From positions 1,116,001 through 1,180,000 of the forward strand of contig NC_083536.1 of NCBI RefSeq assembly GCF_032362555.1: a stretch of 64,000 nucleotides of DNA, written 5' to 3'. The DNA comes from Amyelois transitella. Lineage: Eukaryota; Arthropoda; Insecta; Lepidoptera; Pyralidae. Shown here in pieces: positions 1 to 10,745 of this stretch (within the stretch, counting starts at the first letter, position 1; every line of letters begins with the position of its first letter). A program made the translations under genes and the position numbers. A model generated the notes under the pieces. It saw only the letters and a list, made by a program, of their open reading frames with translations, did not search any database and was not told where the DNA came from.

Positions 1-984
1 GTCGTTATGGATCAAAACTAAGTCATCTACGGATAAGTTAGGTGTGTCAACTAGCCATTTTTGTCTTTGCTGCAATATATGTAGGTATTCACCTTTCCAC
101 CGACGCCAAAAATGCAGCGTGGCCTGCTGAATACATTGCCATCGCGTTAAGCGATTAAGAGACGTATTCGAGGAGTCGTAAGTAGGAGTCGACACTAATT
201 GACGACCAACTAAAAAATTTCCTGGGGTCAAGACGTCGAATTCGTTGGGATCGTTTGACAAACTGCACAGAGGCCGCGAGTTTAAAATCGCTTCTATATT
301 AGAAAATAAAGTGCACAGTTCTTCGAACGACAAAGCACGTGTACCAAGTACGCGTTTTAAATGATATTTAGCCGATTTAATTCCGGCTTCAAACATTCCG
401 CCAAAATGACTTCCTGCCGGAGGATTATATTTCCACGTTACCTTCCTGACTGTAAACTTATCAGTTAGTTGATGTTGATTTTTATTGTAGAAGTCAAATA
501 ATTCATTGAAATGCTTGCCGGCAGCCACAAAATTTTTACCGTTATCGGAATAGACCGTATGCGGAAGGCCACGTCGAGCCGTAAATCGGTCGAATGCAGC
601 CAAGAAGCATTCAGTAGTTAACGCAGAGACTACTTCGAGATGTACTGCTCGCGTTGAGTAACAAACAAAAAGACATAAATACGCCTTTGATATTTTTGCG
701 TTACGTCGAGTTGACTCTTTAATGTAAAATGGACCTCCCATATCGACACCGACTGTGTGAAATGGGTATACATCTTGTAAACGGCATTTAGGTAAAGAAT
801 ATCTTAGGTTGATTAATAGAGGGCCTATTTTTAAAGCATCTAATACATCTTGACAGACGAGACCGTATTATACACCTGGCAGCTACAATCCAATATCTTT
901 GAGCTAGTATATTTTGAAGTGACCTAGGCCCAGTATGTAAATAGACAGTGTGATAATAGTCTATCAAAATATTAGTAAAGTGCG
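1..984 (-). pseudogene. Pao/BEL integrase and DUF5641-like C-terminal part, running off the window edge
   Basis: Minus-strand translation from about 984 down to 1 reads as the zinc-binding region, core and C-terminal domain of a Pao/BEL integrase. Visible pieces are TVYSDNGKNF (core aspartate) near 560-530 and the C-terminal run LHFWRRWKGEYL near 120-80. The frame is shifted once near 850-870: the zinc-binding half (QRYWIVAARCIIRSR) and the core half are in different frames, so this copy is dead. It belongs to the gag-pol at 2561-6308, from which it is separated by a LINE fragment. The 3' LTR lies left of the window. The integrase would act in the nucleus, joining cDNA to host DNA. The family call is confident; the exact edge at the LINE junction (983-990) is approximate. 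Confidence 0.85.
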
Positions 985-988
985 AATT

Positions 989-1201
989 TCACCCACTCGC
1001 CTCCTCCTCTCGGTCACAGCGAAAAACCTCGTACCGGGGGTCGAAATATTCTGAGCTGTAGAAACCATCATTTAACCAACTTTCCGTTATGCAAATTATG
1101 TCGTAATTATTATTTAAAGTTTCACGCAAAAACATCTCGTTCTTAGTTCGCAAGCCTCTCGCGTTTTGATAATAAATACTTAAGTGTTGTTTATTAGTCA
1201 T
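989..1201 (-). pseudogene. LINE-a ORF2 start: N-terminus of an apurinic-type endonuclease
   Basis: Seventy residues beginning with IYYQNARGLRTK, followed by IICITESWLNDG, which are the first conserved blocks of the exonuclease-endonuclease-phosphatase domain that nicks target DNA in LINEs. The glutamate of ITES is the metal-binding residue. The reading frame ends at the junction with Pao, so nothing of the remaining endonuclease or the reverse transcriptase is left. It sits just downstream of ORF1 in the same orientation, as expected. Confidence 0.75.
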
Positions 1202-1490
1202 TATTAATATATTTTACCAATATCAAATACAAGAAACAGATGTGCCACCAAGTCCCCAACAACAAACTCGAACAAATTAAGATAACAAGTACAGTCCGCT
1301 GCATGATAGTATTAACAGAATGTCGTGTGTAAAATATTTTTGTTCCGCTAGAAATAAAAGAAGTACAATAGGAAGAGTGTAATTTGTTATTTGTATGATT
1401 GGAGTTCATTTTGTAACAAACGTAAATGCATATTATAAACTTCATTACTATATTAATTACTGACTTTCCACAATTATAGAAAAAGCAAAG

Positions 1491-2469
1491 TCATTTGATT
1501 TTAACAAGATCACTTTCATTACCAATTAAAATAGGTTTCGAAGTATCATTTTTCCTAACAAATATCTTACAGTCTTTAATCCATATATACGCGAAACCAC
1601 ACTCCCTACCCAATTTACGCGCTTGATTGTACAGCAGTTTGTTATCGGGTGTAAGATGCTCGTTGACGAAGACTGGGCGCGCCGGGCCGTCGATATCCAA
1701 GTCGAGGGTAGTTAAGCCGCGTCTAGCGCGAACTGCCGTCATCACCTCAGATTTCTTATGACGTCGCGTAAACTTTACGATTATATTATTGGGAGATTGT
1801 GTATTTTCACCTGATGATTTTGCAAGTGGGAAACGACGCACACGATGGATATGGTCAATGTCTGTAGAAGACAAAGATATGCCTATTTTTCTCACAATGC
1901 ATTGCATAATGTTCAGTAGATTTTCTGACTTTGTAAAAGGTACTCCACAAATCTCCAGATTGTTCATTCTGCCCTGCTGATCCTTGAGAGAAAGTTGCTT
2001 CGATAGGTCAGTTATGGTGACCTTACTATCACTTAGTTTAGTTTCCAAAGACTTTAATTTTGAGCTTAAATCTGTATTGTCCGACTTCAAGACTTTCATT
2101 TCCGCAAATTGTTTGTTTATTTTCCGACTCAATAATAGTGAAGATTTTTTTCAAGTCAATTATTTGTGAAGTGACACAGTCGAGGCGGTTAGTTAATTTA
2201 TTAATATTCTCATTTTGCTGTTCAATCATACTTTTGAAAAATGTAGTCATATCATTACGAAAAGTTGCCAGTGAAGTATTGACGTCTGTAATTATATTTG
2301 AACGCATTTCCGTGAGCTTCTCATCCAATTTTCGATCAAAATCTTCGCCATCAAAATCGTGAGGATTCCTCCTCTTCCTAAAAGTCACCTGATGTTCCAC
2401 ATTCGAGTGGTCCGTGAGATTTGGCTGGGATCCACTGAGATGACGCGGCGGGCTGTGTTGAAGACTCAT
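1491..2469 (-). pseudogene. LINE-a ORF1, coiled coil plus L1-type RNA-binding domain, frameshifted
   Basis: The N-terminal part lies at 2469-2038 and the C-terminal part at 2132-1491 in another frame, so there is a frameshift near 2100. The first part has a heptad-rich stretch expected to form a coiled coil. The second contains LEICGVPFTKSEN and a basic RRM-like region followed by a conserved C-terminal segment (VFVNEHLTPDNKLLYNQARK), the usual layout of L1-like ORF1 proteins in CR1/jockey-group LINEs. Such proteins bind and chaperone the LINE RNA. No PHD finger or zinc knuckle is visible. The frameshift makes this copy non-functional. Confidence 0.7.
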
Positions 2470-2560
2470 TTTTTAAATTAAGATTTTTAACACTAGAATA
2501 CGTTGCAATGTAATGCGGTAGGTACGCTTAAACTTGTTACGCGCTGCGTGCGTGCAGTTG

Positions 2561-5497
2561 TCAACACTGTCGCGACGGAACTGACGAATTATGTTTGACA
2601 GGTTTGAGTTCTAATGGTTCACCTCTAAACTCATCAATTGTCCGCACCGGCCATGTTTGTCGTGGTTCATACAACCAGTGTGGGCCACGGAGCCACTGAT
2701 CCGCGATCTCAAGTAATTGCGCCGGGGTGGCACCGCGAGAGCACACATCGGCGGGATTATCAGTACCATTGACGTGATACCACTGCAGCTCATATGGATT
2801 TTCATTAATTTTAGTAACCCTGTTAGCAATAAAGGTTTTTAACTTGAATGCAGGCGTATTTATCCACGTCAGTGCCACCGAACTGTCAGTGAACGCTAAC
2901 ACCTCATCGATCTGCACGTCTTTAGACAACATAGCCACCACATAGCATAGAACCTTTGACAATAAATGAGCAGCTATCAATTCAAGACGAGGGATTGATA
3001 CTGTTTTTAAGGGCGAGACCTTAGATTTAGATAACAGTAAACTCACGTTCACATTCCCATGTGCATCCTGACTGCGAATATACACGGTGGCTGCGAATCC
3101 AGCCACTGAAGCATCACAAAAACCTACTACTTGAGCTACCGTATGGTGTTTGATAAAAAGATGCCGATTATGTCTCAATTTCGATAACAACGGTATTTGA
3201 GATGAAAAGGTTAACCATTCATCAAGTAAAGTCTTAGGGAGAGAATCATCCCATCCTAGTTGCGCGCACCATAGTTTTTGCATAAAATGCTTAGCAAGGA
3301 ATGTGCATGGCGCAGCGAATCCCAAGGGATCAAATAGCTTAGCTATTTCAGAAAGCACCGAACGTTTCGTGACATTCGTTGTCATCTGTGTAGTACGGAA
3401 AGAAAATGCGTCTTCTTCCGGTAACCAATGTAAACCAAGGATTTTAATCGACAAGGTTTTACCATCATCAAATTGAACCGGGGGCTCGAGTTGATCGTTA
3501 GGCAGTTTATTGAGTACCTGAACGCTATTACTCGACCATTTACGCAATTCAAATCCGCCCAATTTGAGTAATTCAACAAGCTCTTGCTGAAGTTTCAATG
3601 CTTCTTCTACACTATCTACTGACCAAAGGAAATCGTCGACATAAAACCCTTCGCGCAGAGCGCGGGCAGCGTCGGGAAAGCGACTGCCTTCGTCCGCAGC
3701 TAACTGTTGCAACGTACGGATCGCCAAAAACGGGCTACTCACTACCCCGTACGTCACTGTGCACAGTTCGTACACCTTTATAGGTTCGCTGGGCGAATCA
3801 CGCCACAGTATATGCTGAAATTTACGTTGAGATATATCAATCAATATACAACGGTACATCTTTGAAATGTCACCGCACAATGAAATTTCACGTAATCGAA
3901 AACGAATTAATAATTCCACAAGGTCAGCTTGCAGTTTTGGACCTGTGTATAAAACAGAATTTAAAGATTTATCGTTTGTAGTTGGACAGGAGGCGTCAAA
4001 AACTACACGAAGTTTTGTACTACTACTGTCAGGCTTGTGAACACAGTGGTGAGGGATTACGTACCCTGACTCCACTTGTGAGACGTCACCGACACAAACC
4101 ATGTGACCGAGTGAAACGTACTCATCCATGAACTTTTTATACTCTCCTCGCAAAAGAGGTAAACGCGATAATTTTCGTTCTAAATTTTGATATCTTTTCA
4201 ATGCAATTTGTTTCGAATCACCTAAATCAGCGTTTGGTTTAAACGGGTAACTCACCACGTATCGACCGGTACTATCCCGTTTATGTTCCTTAACAAACAT
4301 ATGTTCGGATATGACGTCTTCCGGGTTTTTAGGTAAGTCACAAGCTAAAGTTTCAGTCTCCCAAAAAGATTGAATTAAGTCATGAACCTCTGCTGAACTA
4401 GTAAACATGCAAGTCGACACATTTTGAGTATTATTATTTAATGTCATCTGACCGGTAATCACGTAACCAAACACACTACTTAACGCCAAAGGTAATCCCT
4501 GTCGTGACGGATGATATTTACCACCGTCATAAATTAATGGAAATACGTCACTGCCGAGCAGCATATCGATGCGGCTCGGGTAATAAAAGGTAGGGTCAGC
4601 TAACACCAAATGTTTATATTCGAATTTTAATTCTTCCGACAAATCGACCGATGGCATATCACCAGAAATTTTTGGAATTACTACCGTTTTAATATTGAAA
4701 ATGGGGTTGTTGGATATGGTTGGTTTGATTTGACATAAAACCACACCTTGATCACGAACAGCTGTTCCTCCTAAACCCAACAACTGAGTGTTGCACTTTT
4801 GACGCGAAAATCCTAAACGTTGTGCACAATCATTTGTCATAAAACTGGTTTGAGAACCACTGTCGATCACTACACGTACGGGCTGATATTTGCCTAAAAC
4901 ATCAGATACATGAACAACCGCAGTACCTAAAATTACTGTGGACCCAGTAGAACACGTCAATGAAACTTGAGTCCCATGATTATTGTTAACATTATCATAA
5001 CAAGAACGATCACTATCCGTACTCACTAAATTCATTTTAGAATCAACATGTAACGTGTGATGATGTTTACTTTTGCATACCGTACACGTTATCTTTGACG
5101 GACACTCGCTAAGCGCGTGACCTTGACGGAGACAGTTCTCGCACAAGCGGAGTTCCTTTATTTTGTTTACTCGTTGCACCGGTGTCAACGCAATGTATTC
5201 GTAACATTTATAAATTGAATGAAAAGGTTTATTGCAATACAAACAGCCTTTGTTTGTAGGCTCAGCCTTAACAGTGGCCGCATTACTAGCCAAACACGTT
5301 TTTGTATTGATATTTTTCGTGTTAGGTTTACCACTAGATTTATTTGAAAACGAAGACATAGACAACTTACTAACACCGGGCTTAAAGGTACTTGTACTTG
5401 TTGACATTTCTAACATACGGGTTTGATTGTTGACAAAATCGATTAATGTTCTAATAATAGGTATTTCCTTAGAATCAATTTTTTTGTTCGAATTCAC
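2561..5497 (-). CDS. Pao/BEL Pol (zinc knuckles, protease, RT, RNase H)
   Basis: A 978-residue reading frame. In order: cysteine/histidine clusters (CLYCNKPFHSIYKC, CENCLRQGHALSEC, CTVCKSKHHHTLH) near residues 85-150; a retropepsin-like site VVIDSGSQTSFM near 210; reverse transcriptase with LRVVFDASC and the catalytic YVDDFLW; RNase H with GFCDASVAGF and FTDSSVALTW; and a linker ending near NPADVCSRG. It would process gag-pol and make cDNA in cytoplasmic particles. It is normally one ORF with the upstream gag; here a run of seven A at about 5480-5486 shifts the frame. The C-terminus is truncated by the LINE-a/deletion junction near 2561, and the integrase resumes at 984. Confidence 0.9.
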   Translation of the reverse strand: MNSNKKIDSKEIPIIRTLIDFVNNQTRMLEMSTSTSTFKPGVSKLSMSSFSNKSSGKPNTKNINTKTCLASNAATVKAEPTNKGCLYCNKPFHSIYKCYEYIALTPVQRVNKIKELRLCENCLRQGHALSECPSKITCTVCKSKHHHTLHVDSKMNLVSTDSDRSCYDNVNNNHGTQVSLTCSTGSTVILGTAVVHVSDVLGKYQPVRVVIDSGSQTSFMTNDCAQRLGFSRQKCNTQLLGLGGTAVRDQGVVLCQIKPTISNNPIFNIKTVVIPKISGDMPSVDLSEELKFEYKHLVLADPTFYYPSRIDMLLGSDVFPLIYDGGKYHPSRQGLPLALSSVFGYVITGQMTLNNNTQNVSTCMFTSSAEVHDLIQSFWETETLACDLPKNPEDVISEHMFVKEHKRDSTGRYVVSYPFKPNADLGDSKQIALKRYQNLERKLSRLPLLRGEYKKFMDEYVSLGHMVCVGDVSQVESGYVIPHHCVHKPDSSSTKLRVVFDASCPTTNDKSLNSVLYTGPKLQADLVELLIRFRLREISLCGDISKMYRCILIDISQRKFQHILWRDSPSEPIKVYELCTVTYGVVSSPFLAIRTLQQLAADEGSRFPDAARALREGFYVDDFLWSVDSVEEALKLQQELVELLKLGGFELRKWSSNSVQVLNKLPNDQLEPPVQFDDGKTLSIKILGLHWLPEEDAFSFRTTQMTTNVTKRSVLSEIAKLFDPLGFAAPCTFLAKHFMQKLWCAQLGWDDSLPKTLLDEWLTFSSQIPLLSKLRHNRHLFIKHHTVAQVVGFCDASVAGFAATVYIRSQDAHGNVNVSLLLSKSKVSPLKTVSIPRLELIAAHLLSKVLCYVVAMLSKDVQIDEVLAFTDSSVALTWINTPAFKLKTFIANRVTKINENPYELQWYHVNGTDNPADVCSRGATPAQLLEIADQWLRGPHWLYEPRQTWPVRTIDEFRGEPLELKPVKHNSSVPSRQC

Positions 5498-6308
5498 GTC
5501 TAGAAACCGGGTCTAAATTACGAAGTCCGATATAACATAGAATAAATCCCGCTAAATCATTTATTTTCAACAATTCAAGGGCCTGAACACACTCCTGAAA
5601 TGTTTCTAAAAATGAATTTAATCCGTTTACAGACTCATTAGGCAACGGCTTAAACGCAAACAACTTATCCAAATAACGCGTGGCTATAGCACGTTTGTTT
5701 TCGTACCTGTCACATAGACTTGTCCACACGATGGTATAATTATCATTCGATACAGGCAAACTTTTAACGATTTGAAGCGCAGGTCCGCTGACTACTGACA
5801 ATAGATAATAGAATTTTTCGATATCGCCTATCGCAGTATTTGTATGGATCAAACTCGAAAATGTATCACGAAATGTAACCCAATTCTCTAATTTTCCATC
5901 AAAATGTACTAACTCGATTTTAGGTAAACGAGGCTGGGCGCCGCGTTCCGATCCGTTTTTTATTTCACTATGTTTCGACGATTTTGAGCACGATTCATCA
6001 AACTTTTGAAGTATTCGTTTTATCTCGAAATAAAGATCATCGAAAGCATGTACTTCCTGATCAGAAATAATATAATTCGGGTCACGTTTCAATTGCAACG
6101 CGGTAATTTCATCGACAATTTGTTCAAATATCCCACGCGTGGACTCGAGGTCAGTGACCCGCACGGACAATTTGCTAAGTTCGTAACTATTGTTCTCTAC
6201 ACTTTTAGCTAAATCATAATATTGTTGAACACGCCTAAAATATCGTTCTTTTCGACTAATAAGTGTATTAATTTTTTTTTCAAGTTCCGACAACGGAGCC
6301 ATTGCCAT
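5475..6308 (-). CDS. Pao/BEL Gag (DUF1759-type)
   Basis: 277 residues starting at an ATG at 6308. The N-terminal half is helical with heptads (EKKINTLISRKERYF and following). It is followed by the conserved Pao gag segment containing LPKIELVHFDGKLENW and later VVSGPALQIVKSL, typical of the DUF1759 capsid-like region. It ends shortly after RREFEQK, where an extra A in a homopolymer (about 5480-5486) takes translation out of the Pol frame. Gag forms the particle that packages element RNA. The start is supported by the upstream LTR, primer-binding site and about 280-base leader. Confidence 0.85.
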   Translation of the reverse strand: MAMAPLSELEKKINTLISRKERYFRRVQQYYDLAKSVENNSYELSKLSVRVTDLESTRGIFEQIVDEITALQLKRDPNYIISDQEVHAFDDLYFEIKRILQKFDESCSKSSKHSEIKNGSERGAQPRLPKIELVHFDGKLENWVTFRDTFSSLIHTNTAIGDIEKFYYLLSVVSGPALQIVKSLPVSNDNYTIVWTSLCDRYENKRAIATRYLDKLFAFKPLPNESVNGLNSFLETFQECVQALELLKINDLAGFILCYIGLRNLDPVSRREFEQKN

Positions 6309-6590
6309 TTTGAATTACGAACGAAAATGGTAGGTAGGTATAACGCGTGCCGCAACACAAAAATACACTAAATTGAGTCGTAAAGATATTAAATATGATA
6401 GAAATAGATAAGTATAGATGTATTACTACGTATATAACTATAATATTGCAACAAATAGAACTATTGAATGAATATTTGTGCAAAATATGAGTTGAATAAA
6501 ACGTAAGTAGGTACCTACAAGGCGTAGGCTAACAAGTGAAATAATGTGTATTTATCTATTTTGATACCCTGTTGAAACGCCAATTACATA
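6309..6590 (-). other. Pao leader between primer-binding site and gag
   Basis: About 280 bases of AT-rich untranslated leader. No gene is visible in it. Confidence 0.5.
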
Positions 6591-6605
6591 CGGCTCGAAG
6601 AACCA
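6591..6605 (-). promoter_or_regulatory. Primer-binding site of the Pao element
   Basis: Minus-strand TGGTTCTTCGAGCCG begins five bases inside the LTR end. The TGG start and the TTCGAGCC run, resembling a tRNA T-arm/acceptor complement, match the leader style of BEL/Pao elements. The primer tRNA is not identified. Confidence 0.6.
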
Positions 6606-6610
6606 AATTA

Positions 6611-6983
6611 TGTTGCGTAAACTAATGCTTGTTGATATAAATTAACACCCAAAATAGAAACAATGCCGACTAAAAGGAAGGGGTAGGTACTTACAGGTAA
6701 TTTTTTGTGAATTTGGCTTGCTGTTAATCTTCTGTCCCCGGGGCACTGTTCCTTGTCTTAGAGGTGAATGAATTGAATAATTATCACACAGCAGTAATCA
6801 CTTTTGGGTATTTTTGAGTATTTTTAATTTTGTTATGCGCGCGAGCTTGCGTGACTTCGATCTTTCTTCGACTACTTGTTGGCGCGACCGCCCGGGAGGG
6901 GGTTGCAATCTTGACGTGTAGATGTCACAGGAAGATACTAGATGGCGTTGTAGGTAAGGAAAAGGATTTTAGTCGGTTACCTA
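6611..6983 (-). repeat. 5' LTR of the Pao element
   Basis: On the minus strand the segment begins TGTTAGGTAACC and ends GCAACA, giving TG...CA termini and a length of about 373 bases, directly followed by the primer-binding site. Its outer edge abuts LINE-b sequence exactly where LINE-b homology begins (6984), consistent with Pao having inserted into LINE-b. The partner LTR is outside the window, so the boundary is inferred. Confidence 0.6.
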
Positions 6984-7181
6984 ACACAGGTATTGCCTCC
7001 AATTCTTTCGCCGTTATGGCTGTTAGGCTCTGGAATTCACTTCCCGAGTCCATTGGGACATCCCCAAGTCGTTCTAGTTTCAAATCGCGGGTATACGGGT
7101 TTTTCTTGAGTCGCGAGGGTATTTAATATCGCCTTTTCACTCATTTCGGTAATCGCTGCACCTATTTATTTATGTATATTG
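6984..7181 (+). mobile_element. LINE-b, plus copy: last codons of ORF2 and start of 3' UTR
   Basis: Frame to the stop at 7126 encodes the typical LINE ORF2 tail AVRLWNSLPESIG and a short basic/hydrophobic end. This is followed by 3' UTR cut at 7181 by gypsy-1 and resuming at 12863. The same segment appears reverse-complemented at 15519-15735 and partly at 14236-14320. The left boundary is the Pao LTR; the rest of this LINE-b copy presumably lies beyond Pao, left of the window. Confidence 0.8.
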
Positions 7182-7431
7182 TGTAGCATACACGATCATA
7201 ACGAACACACAAACATACATACACACAACCATACAAGCACGCACACTGACATCTGTCGTCTCGTTCCTACACTCCACGCAGTGTGCGGGGTGGGGAGCAC
7301 AGTCTGTTACCCACCGCCGCAGAGTGAAGACGTGTTCGAGTGAGGTTAATGAGCCGATACACAAACTCGACAAATGGTTCCTTTTACGTAAAACATAATT
7401 ACTTCATTTGTATGGATTAGTGACTACAACA
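7182..7431 (+). repeat. gypsy-1 5' LTR
   Basis: Begins TGTAGCATACACG, ends ACAACA, 250 bases, repeated at 12612-12862. Confidence 0.95.
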
Positions 7432-7434
7432 TTT

Positions 7435-7450
7435 TGGCGACGACGGAGAA
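7435..7450 (+). promoter_or_regulatory. gypsy-1 primer-binding site
   Basis: TGGCGACGACGGAG lies three bases after the LTR end, the expected position and TGG start of a minus-strand primer site. The same sequence follows the LTR in the inverted copy near 15264. The tRNA is not identified. Confidence 0.65.
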
Positions 7451-8088
7451 CTGTAAGTAATTAATTTGACCTATTAAACAAAAGGAATAAGTAATTCGTT
7501 AGGTTTTGTAAGTAAACAAACATATTTTTTCAATGTTATAAGTGTTTTTTAGATTCCTAACTATTTTAATTTATTTCAACCGCCAATAAAGTAGAATCAA
7601 ACAAATGCTCGGATAGTTAATATTTTATGAACCTACCTTTTATTATTGTATCGTAACTCCAAGAAAAAAAAAACTGTTTTAAACTGTTTTTGTTCCACTG
7701 TATATACTATTAATTGTGATAAAGAATATAATAGACATTTTGCATACTTACCCACCATTTTACGAAATAAATCCATGGTTGTGTAAGATGAACAAATTTA
7801 TCCTTGTTTTGTTTGCTCAGGATAAACTGGTTGTGCGTTAAACTCGGGTACCTACATATTTCGATTTGTACATAATGCTCCAGTGATCTAAGGGATAATT
7901 ATGTATTGTGCAAGGCCGTCTAAACATGACATACAAAAATAAAAGATTCAATTATGTAAGTACCTCAATACCCGTGCCTATCCAGAGAGTAACAATAACA
8001 AAAGCGTAGGGACTGTAACTGTTAGTTAGTTAATGATGTTATCGGTAAAACATAAACAGTTATTAAGTTTAGACGTACGACACTACGC

Positions 8089-8089
<1 letters not shown>

Positions 8090-8171
<82 letters not shown>
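8090..8171 (+). repeat. (AT)n microsatellite in the gypsy-1 leader
   Basis: About 80 bases of uninterrupted AT repeats. The inverted copy of the same leader has only about ten bases at 14600-14609, so this tract has expanded in one copy or shrunk in the other. Confidence 0.95.
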
Positions 8172-8173
<2 letters not shown>

Positions 8174-8393
8174 AACAGTAAGAAGTAGTGCGATTGCGGC
8201 ATATCGCTGTAAAGCCGCATTTCGATATTTGAGATTAGTTACAAAATATTAGTGACCTACCGTACAAAAAAAAAAAAAAAAATTTAATTGCGGATAATTG
8301 TGTTGTTGCGTAAATTTGCCATTGGTTTTTATTAATTTGACATAATAAGACCATGCATTTGATTGCGTTAATAGTATTTATAATTGTGATGTA

Positions 8394-8538
8394 AGGAATT
8401 AAGCATTAAATTGCGAGGCAAGGAATTAAGCATTAAATTGCGAGGCAAAAAATTAAGCATTAAATTGCTAGGCAAGAATTAAGCATTAAATTGCGAGGCA
8501 AAAAATTAAGCGTTAAATTGCGAGGCAAGGAATTAAGC
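8394..8538 (+). repeat. Tandem minisatellite, 26-28 base unit, about five copies
   Basis: The unit GGAATTAAGCATTAAATTGC followed by GAGGCAA repeats about five times just upstream of gag, with small changes in the joining bases. The inverted copy near 14345-14395 has a single unit, and its breakpoint lies in this repeat. Confidence 0.9.
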
Positions 8539-8616
8539 TAGTAATAAATACACGGGACTTTACGAAATGCATTAAATTGCGTAACGCTATATCCCATTGC
8601 TTACAGGTAAACAGCA

Positions 8617-9000
8617 ATGACGCAGGCGGTATTCACACTCGACAAGTTCGAATGCGAAGGTGATATAGGGTCAGTTGCGGTCCGATGGGAGCGATGGAAA
8701 CGCGGGTTGTACATTTACTTGGAAGCAGCGGGAGTAGATACGGAAGAAAGGAAAAGAGCATGCTTACTTCATTTCGGTGGAGCTGACTTACAAGAGGTGT
8801 TCTACAATATACCCGGAGCGGACGCAAAGCCAAACGACGAAAACGGCGGCAAAGTATTCGATATTGCAATAGAAAAGTTAGACGAATACTTTGCTCCCAA
8901 GCAGAGTAAGGGTTTCGAGCGACACCTGTTTCGTCTTATACGTCAAGAACCACAAGAGAAATTTGACAAGTTTTTAGTAAGGTTAAGACATCAAGCTTAG
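8617..9000 (+). pseudogene. gypsy-1 Gag, N-terminal part, frameshifted
   Basis: 127 residues from the ATG at 8617, ending at an early stop at 8998-9000. The protein is a capsid-like stretch with DKFLVRLRHQA near its end. Reading past about 8996 in another frame continues the gag protein (KCQFTNKDEQITEKC) into the 9051-10745 frame, so a small indel near 8995-9007 broke it. In the family, gag and pol are often joined or overlapping. The start is the first ATG after the leader. Confidence 0.8.
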
Positions 9001-9003
9001 CTT

Positions 9004-10745
9004 CAAAATGTCAATTTACAAATAAAGACGAACAAATAACCGAAAAATGCTTGTCGGATGACTTAAGGAAGAAAATATTGAAAAACGGCGACAAAATGAC
9101 CCTTGACGACATTATATCCGAGGCCAATGCGCTGGAGGTTGTAGAGATACAGTTGGGCGATTTTGAAGGCAAGAAAATTGAAAATCACAGTGTCAACGAG
9201 GTAACTACGAAGCCAGACAAGTACAAGGATACAGGAGATAGACAAGACAGAGGTTGTGGCAGATGTGGTAGTAAGAAACATTTCGCACGAGATCCAAAAT
9301 GCCCTGCAAGAACTAGAAAATGCAATAAGTGCGGAATCGTAGGCCATATTCAAATACGATGTCGAACAAGGGAAGCACAGAAAAGAAAACTAGAACAAGA
9401 TGAAGCAACACGGAAAAATAATTCAAAAAAAAAAGCCAGAAGAACAAACAATGTAGAAGAAGCAGCCAATGTAGAATGTACAAGCAAGCAAATTGATTAC
9501 ATCTTCAACGTGAACACCGGCTCTACAGCATCATGCATGATTGGGGAAACGAAAGTAGATATGCTAATAGACTCTGGCTGCAACCACAATTTGATCACGG
9601 ACAAAACCTGGCTCTTCATGAAAGAGAATAATTCAAAGGTCACCAATCAAAATAAAGACCCACAGAAGAAGTTTGTTGCGTATGGAAGCGGCACTCCTTT
9701 AAAATTACGGGGATCGTTTGAAGCGGAAATAGAATTAGGAAAGAGATCAGAAAATGCAACCTTTTATGTGATCTCTGGGGGCACCCAAAACCTACTCGGG
9801 AAAGTCACAGCTACTTCCCTAGGAGTCCTGAAAATTAATATACCAATGGACGTTAATAATGTGGAGACGACAGCCTTCCCGAAATTTAAAGATGTGCTCG
9901 TGGAGATTCCGATGGACGAGTCAGTAAAACCTGTCGCACAACCTTACCGCAGGATACCTATTCCTCTGGAAGCCAAAGTCGAACAGAAGATCAACGAATT
10001 ATTGCAAGCTGACATAATTGAGGAGGTAAGAGGTCCCTCTAGTTGGGTCTCGCCGATCGTGCCGGTGCTCAAGGATAACGGGGACGTCCGCTTATGCGTT
10101 GATATGCGACGCGCGAATATGGCCATCAAACGGGAAAACCGTCCACTACCGACCATGGATCTACTTCTTCCTAAAATGAGAGAAGCTAAACTTTTCACAA
10201 AATTAGACATCAAGGACGCCTTCCATCATATTGAGCTTCACGCTGATTCAAGGCCGATAACTACATTTATAACGGGTAAGGGACTTTTCCGCTATAAAAG
10301 GATGATGTTTGGCATCAGCTGTGCGCCTGAAATCTTCCAAAAGACTTTGGAGAGGATACTTTTGGGCTGTGAAGGAGTCATCAATTTTATAGATGATATT
10401 TTGGTGTATGGAAAAGATCAAGCCGAACATGACGAACGGTTGAAGAAAGCCCTGAATGTCCTAAAAACGCACAATGTGCTCCTAAGGGAAGATAAATGCA
10501 TTTATCGAGTGAAAAGTGTTCAGTTTTTAGGACACGAGCTCTCCGAAAACGGAATTAAACCGTTGGACAAATATTTGTCGGCAATCAAGAATTTTAGAGC
10601 ACCTACCACCATTGCAGAACTACAAAGCTTTCTGGGGCTAGTGAACTTTGTTGGAAAATGGATTCCCCATTTATCTACAACTACAGAGCCTCTAAAGGCG
10701 CTAAGTACTCCGGCAGAAGGCCGGAAGAAACTCAGATATCACTGA
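9004..10745 (+). pseudogene. gypsy-1 nucleocapsid, protease and RT
   Basis: The frame continues gag into two zinc knuckles (CGRCGSKKHFARDPKC and CNKCGIVGHIQIRC, about residues 68-105 from 9051), a retropepsin site MLIDSGCNHNLI near 170, then reverse transcriptase with RLCVDMRRANM and the catalytic FIDDILVYG near 445. It ends in the connection to RNase H, where the frame is broken near 10735; the intended protein continues in the frame of the next entry. The RT resembles Ty3/gypsy elements of the K02A2.6/Mag type; the clade call is tentative. Confidence 0.85.

Larger units (their letters stand above)
988..2500 (-). mobile_element. LINE-a: 5' part of a non-LTR retrotransposon inside Pao, 3' end missing
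   Basis: A minus-strand fragment with ORF1 (2469 to 1491) followed by the start of ORF2 (1201 to about 989). It stops abruptly at the Pao integrase. LINE insertions normally lack the 5' end and keep the 3' tail; this one keeps the 5' part and has no 3' part. About 100-130 residues of the Pao integrase N-terminal region are also missing at the same junction. One later deletion removing the LINE 3' half and the adjoining Pao segment would explain both facts. The 5' boundary, somewhere between 2470 and 2560, is not sharply defined. Confidence 0.7.

Noticed and set aside
7170-7373. Open frame antisense to the gypsy-1 LTR, repeated at 12537-12827 and 15303-15530
   Set aside because: Recurs only because the LTR recurs; cysteine/valine-rich low-complexity translation with no gene context.
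8394-8538. Regular direct repeats that could suggest a CRISPR-like array
   Set aside because: Units are contiguous with no variable spacers, in a eukaryotic retrotransposon leader; a minisatellite.
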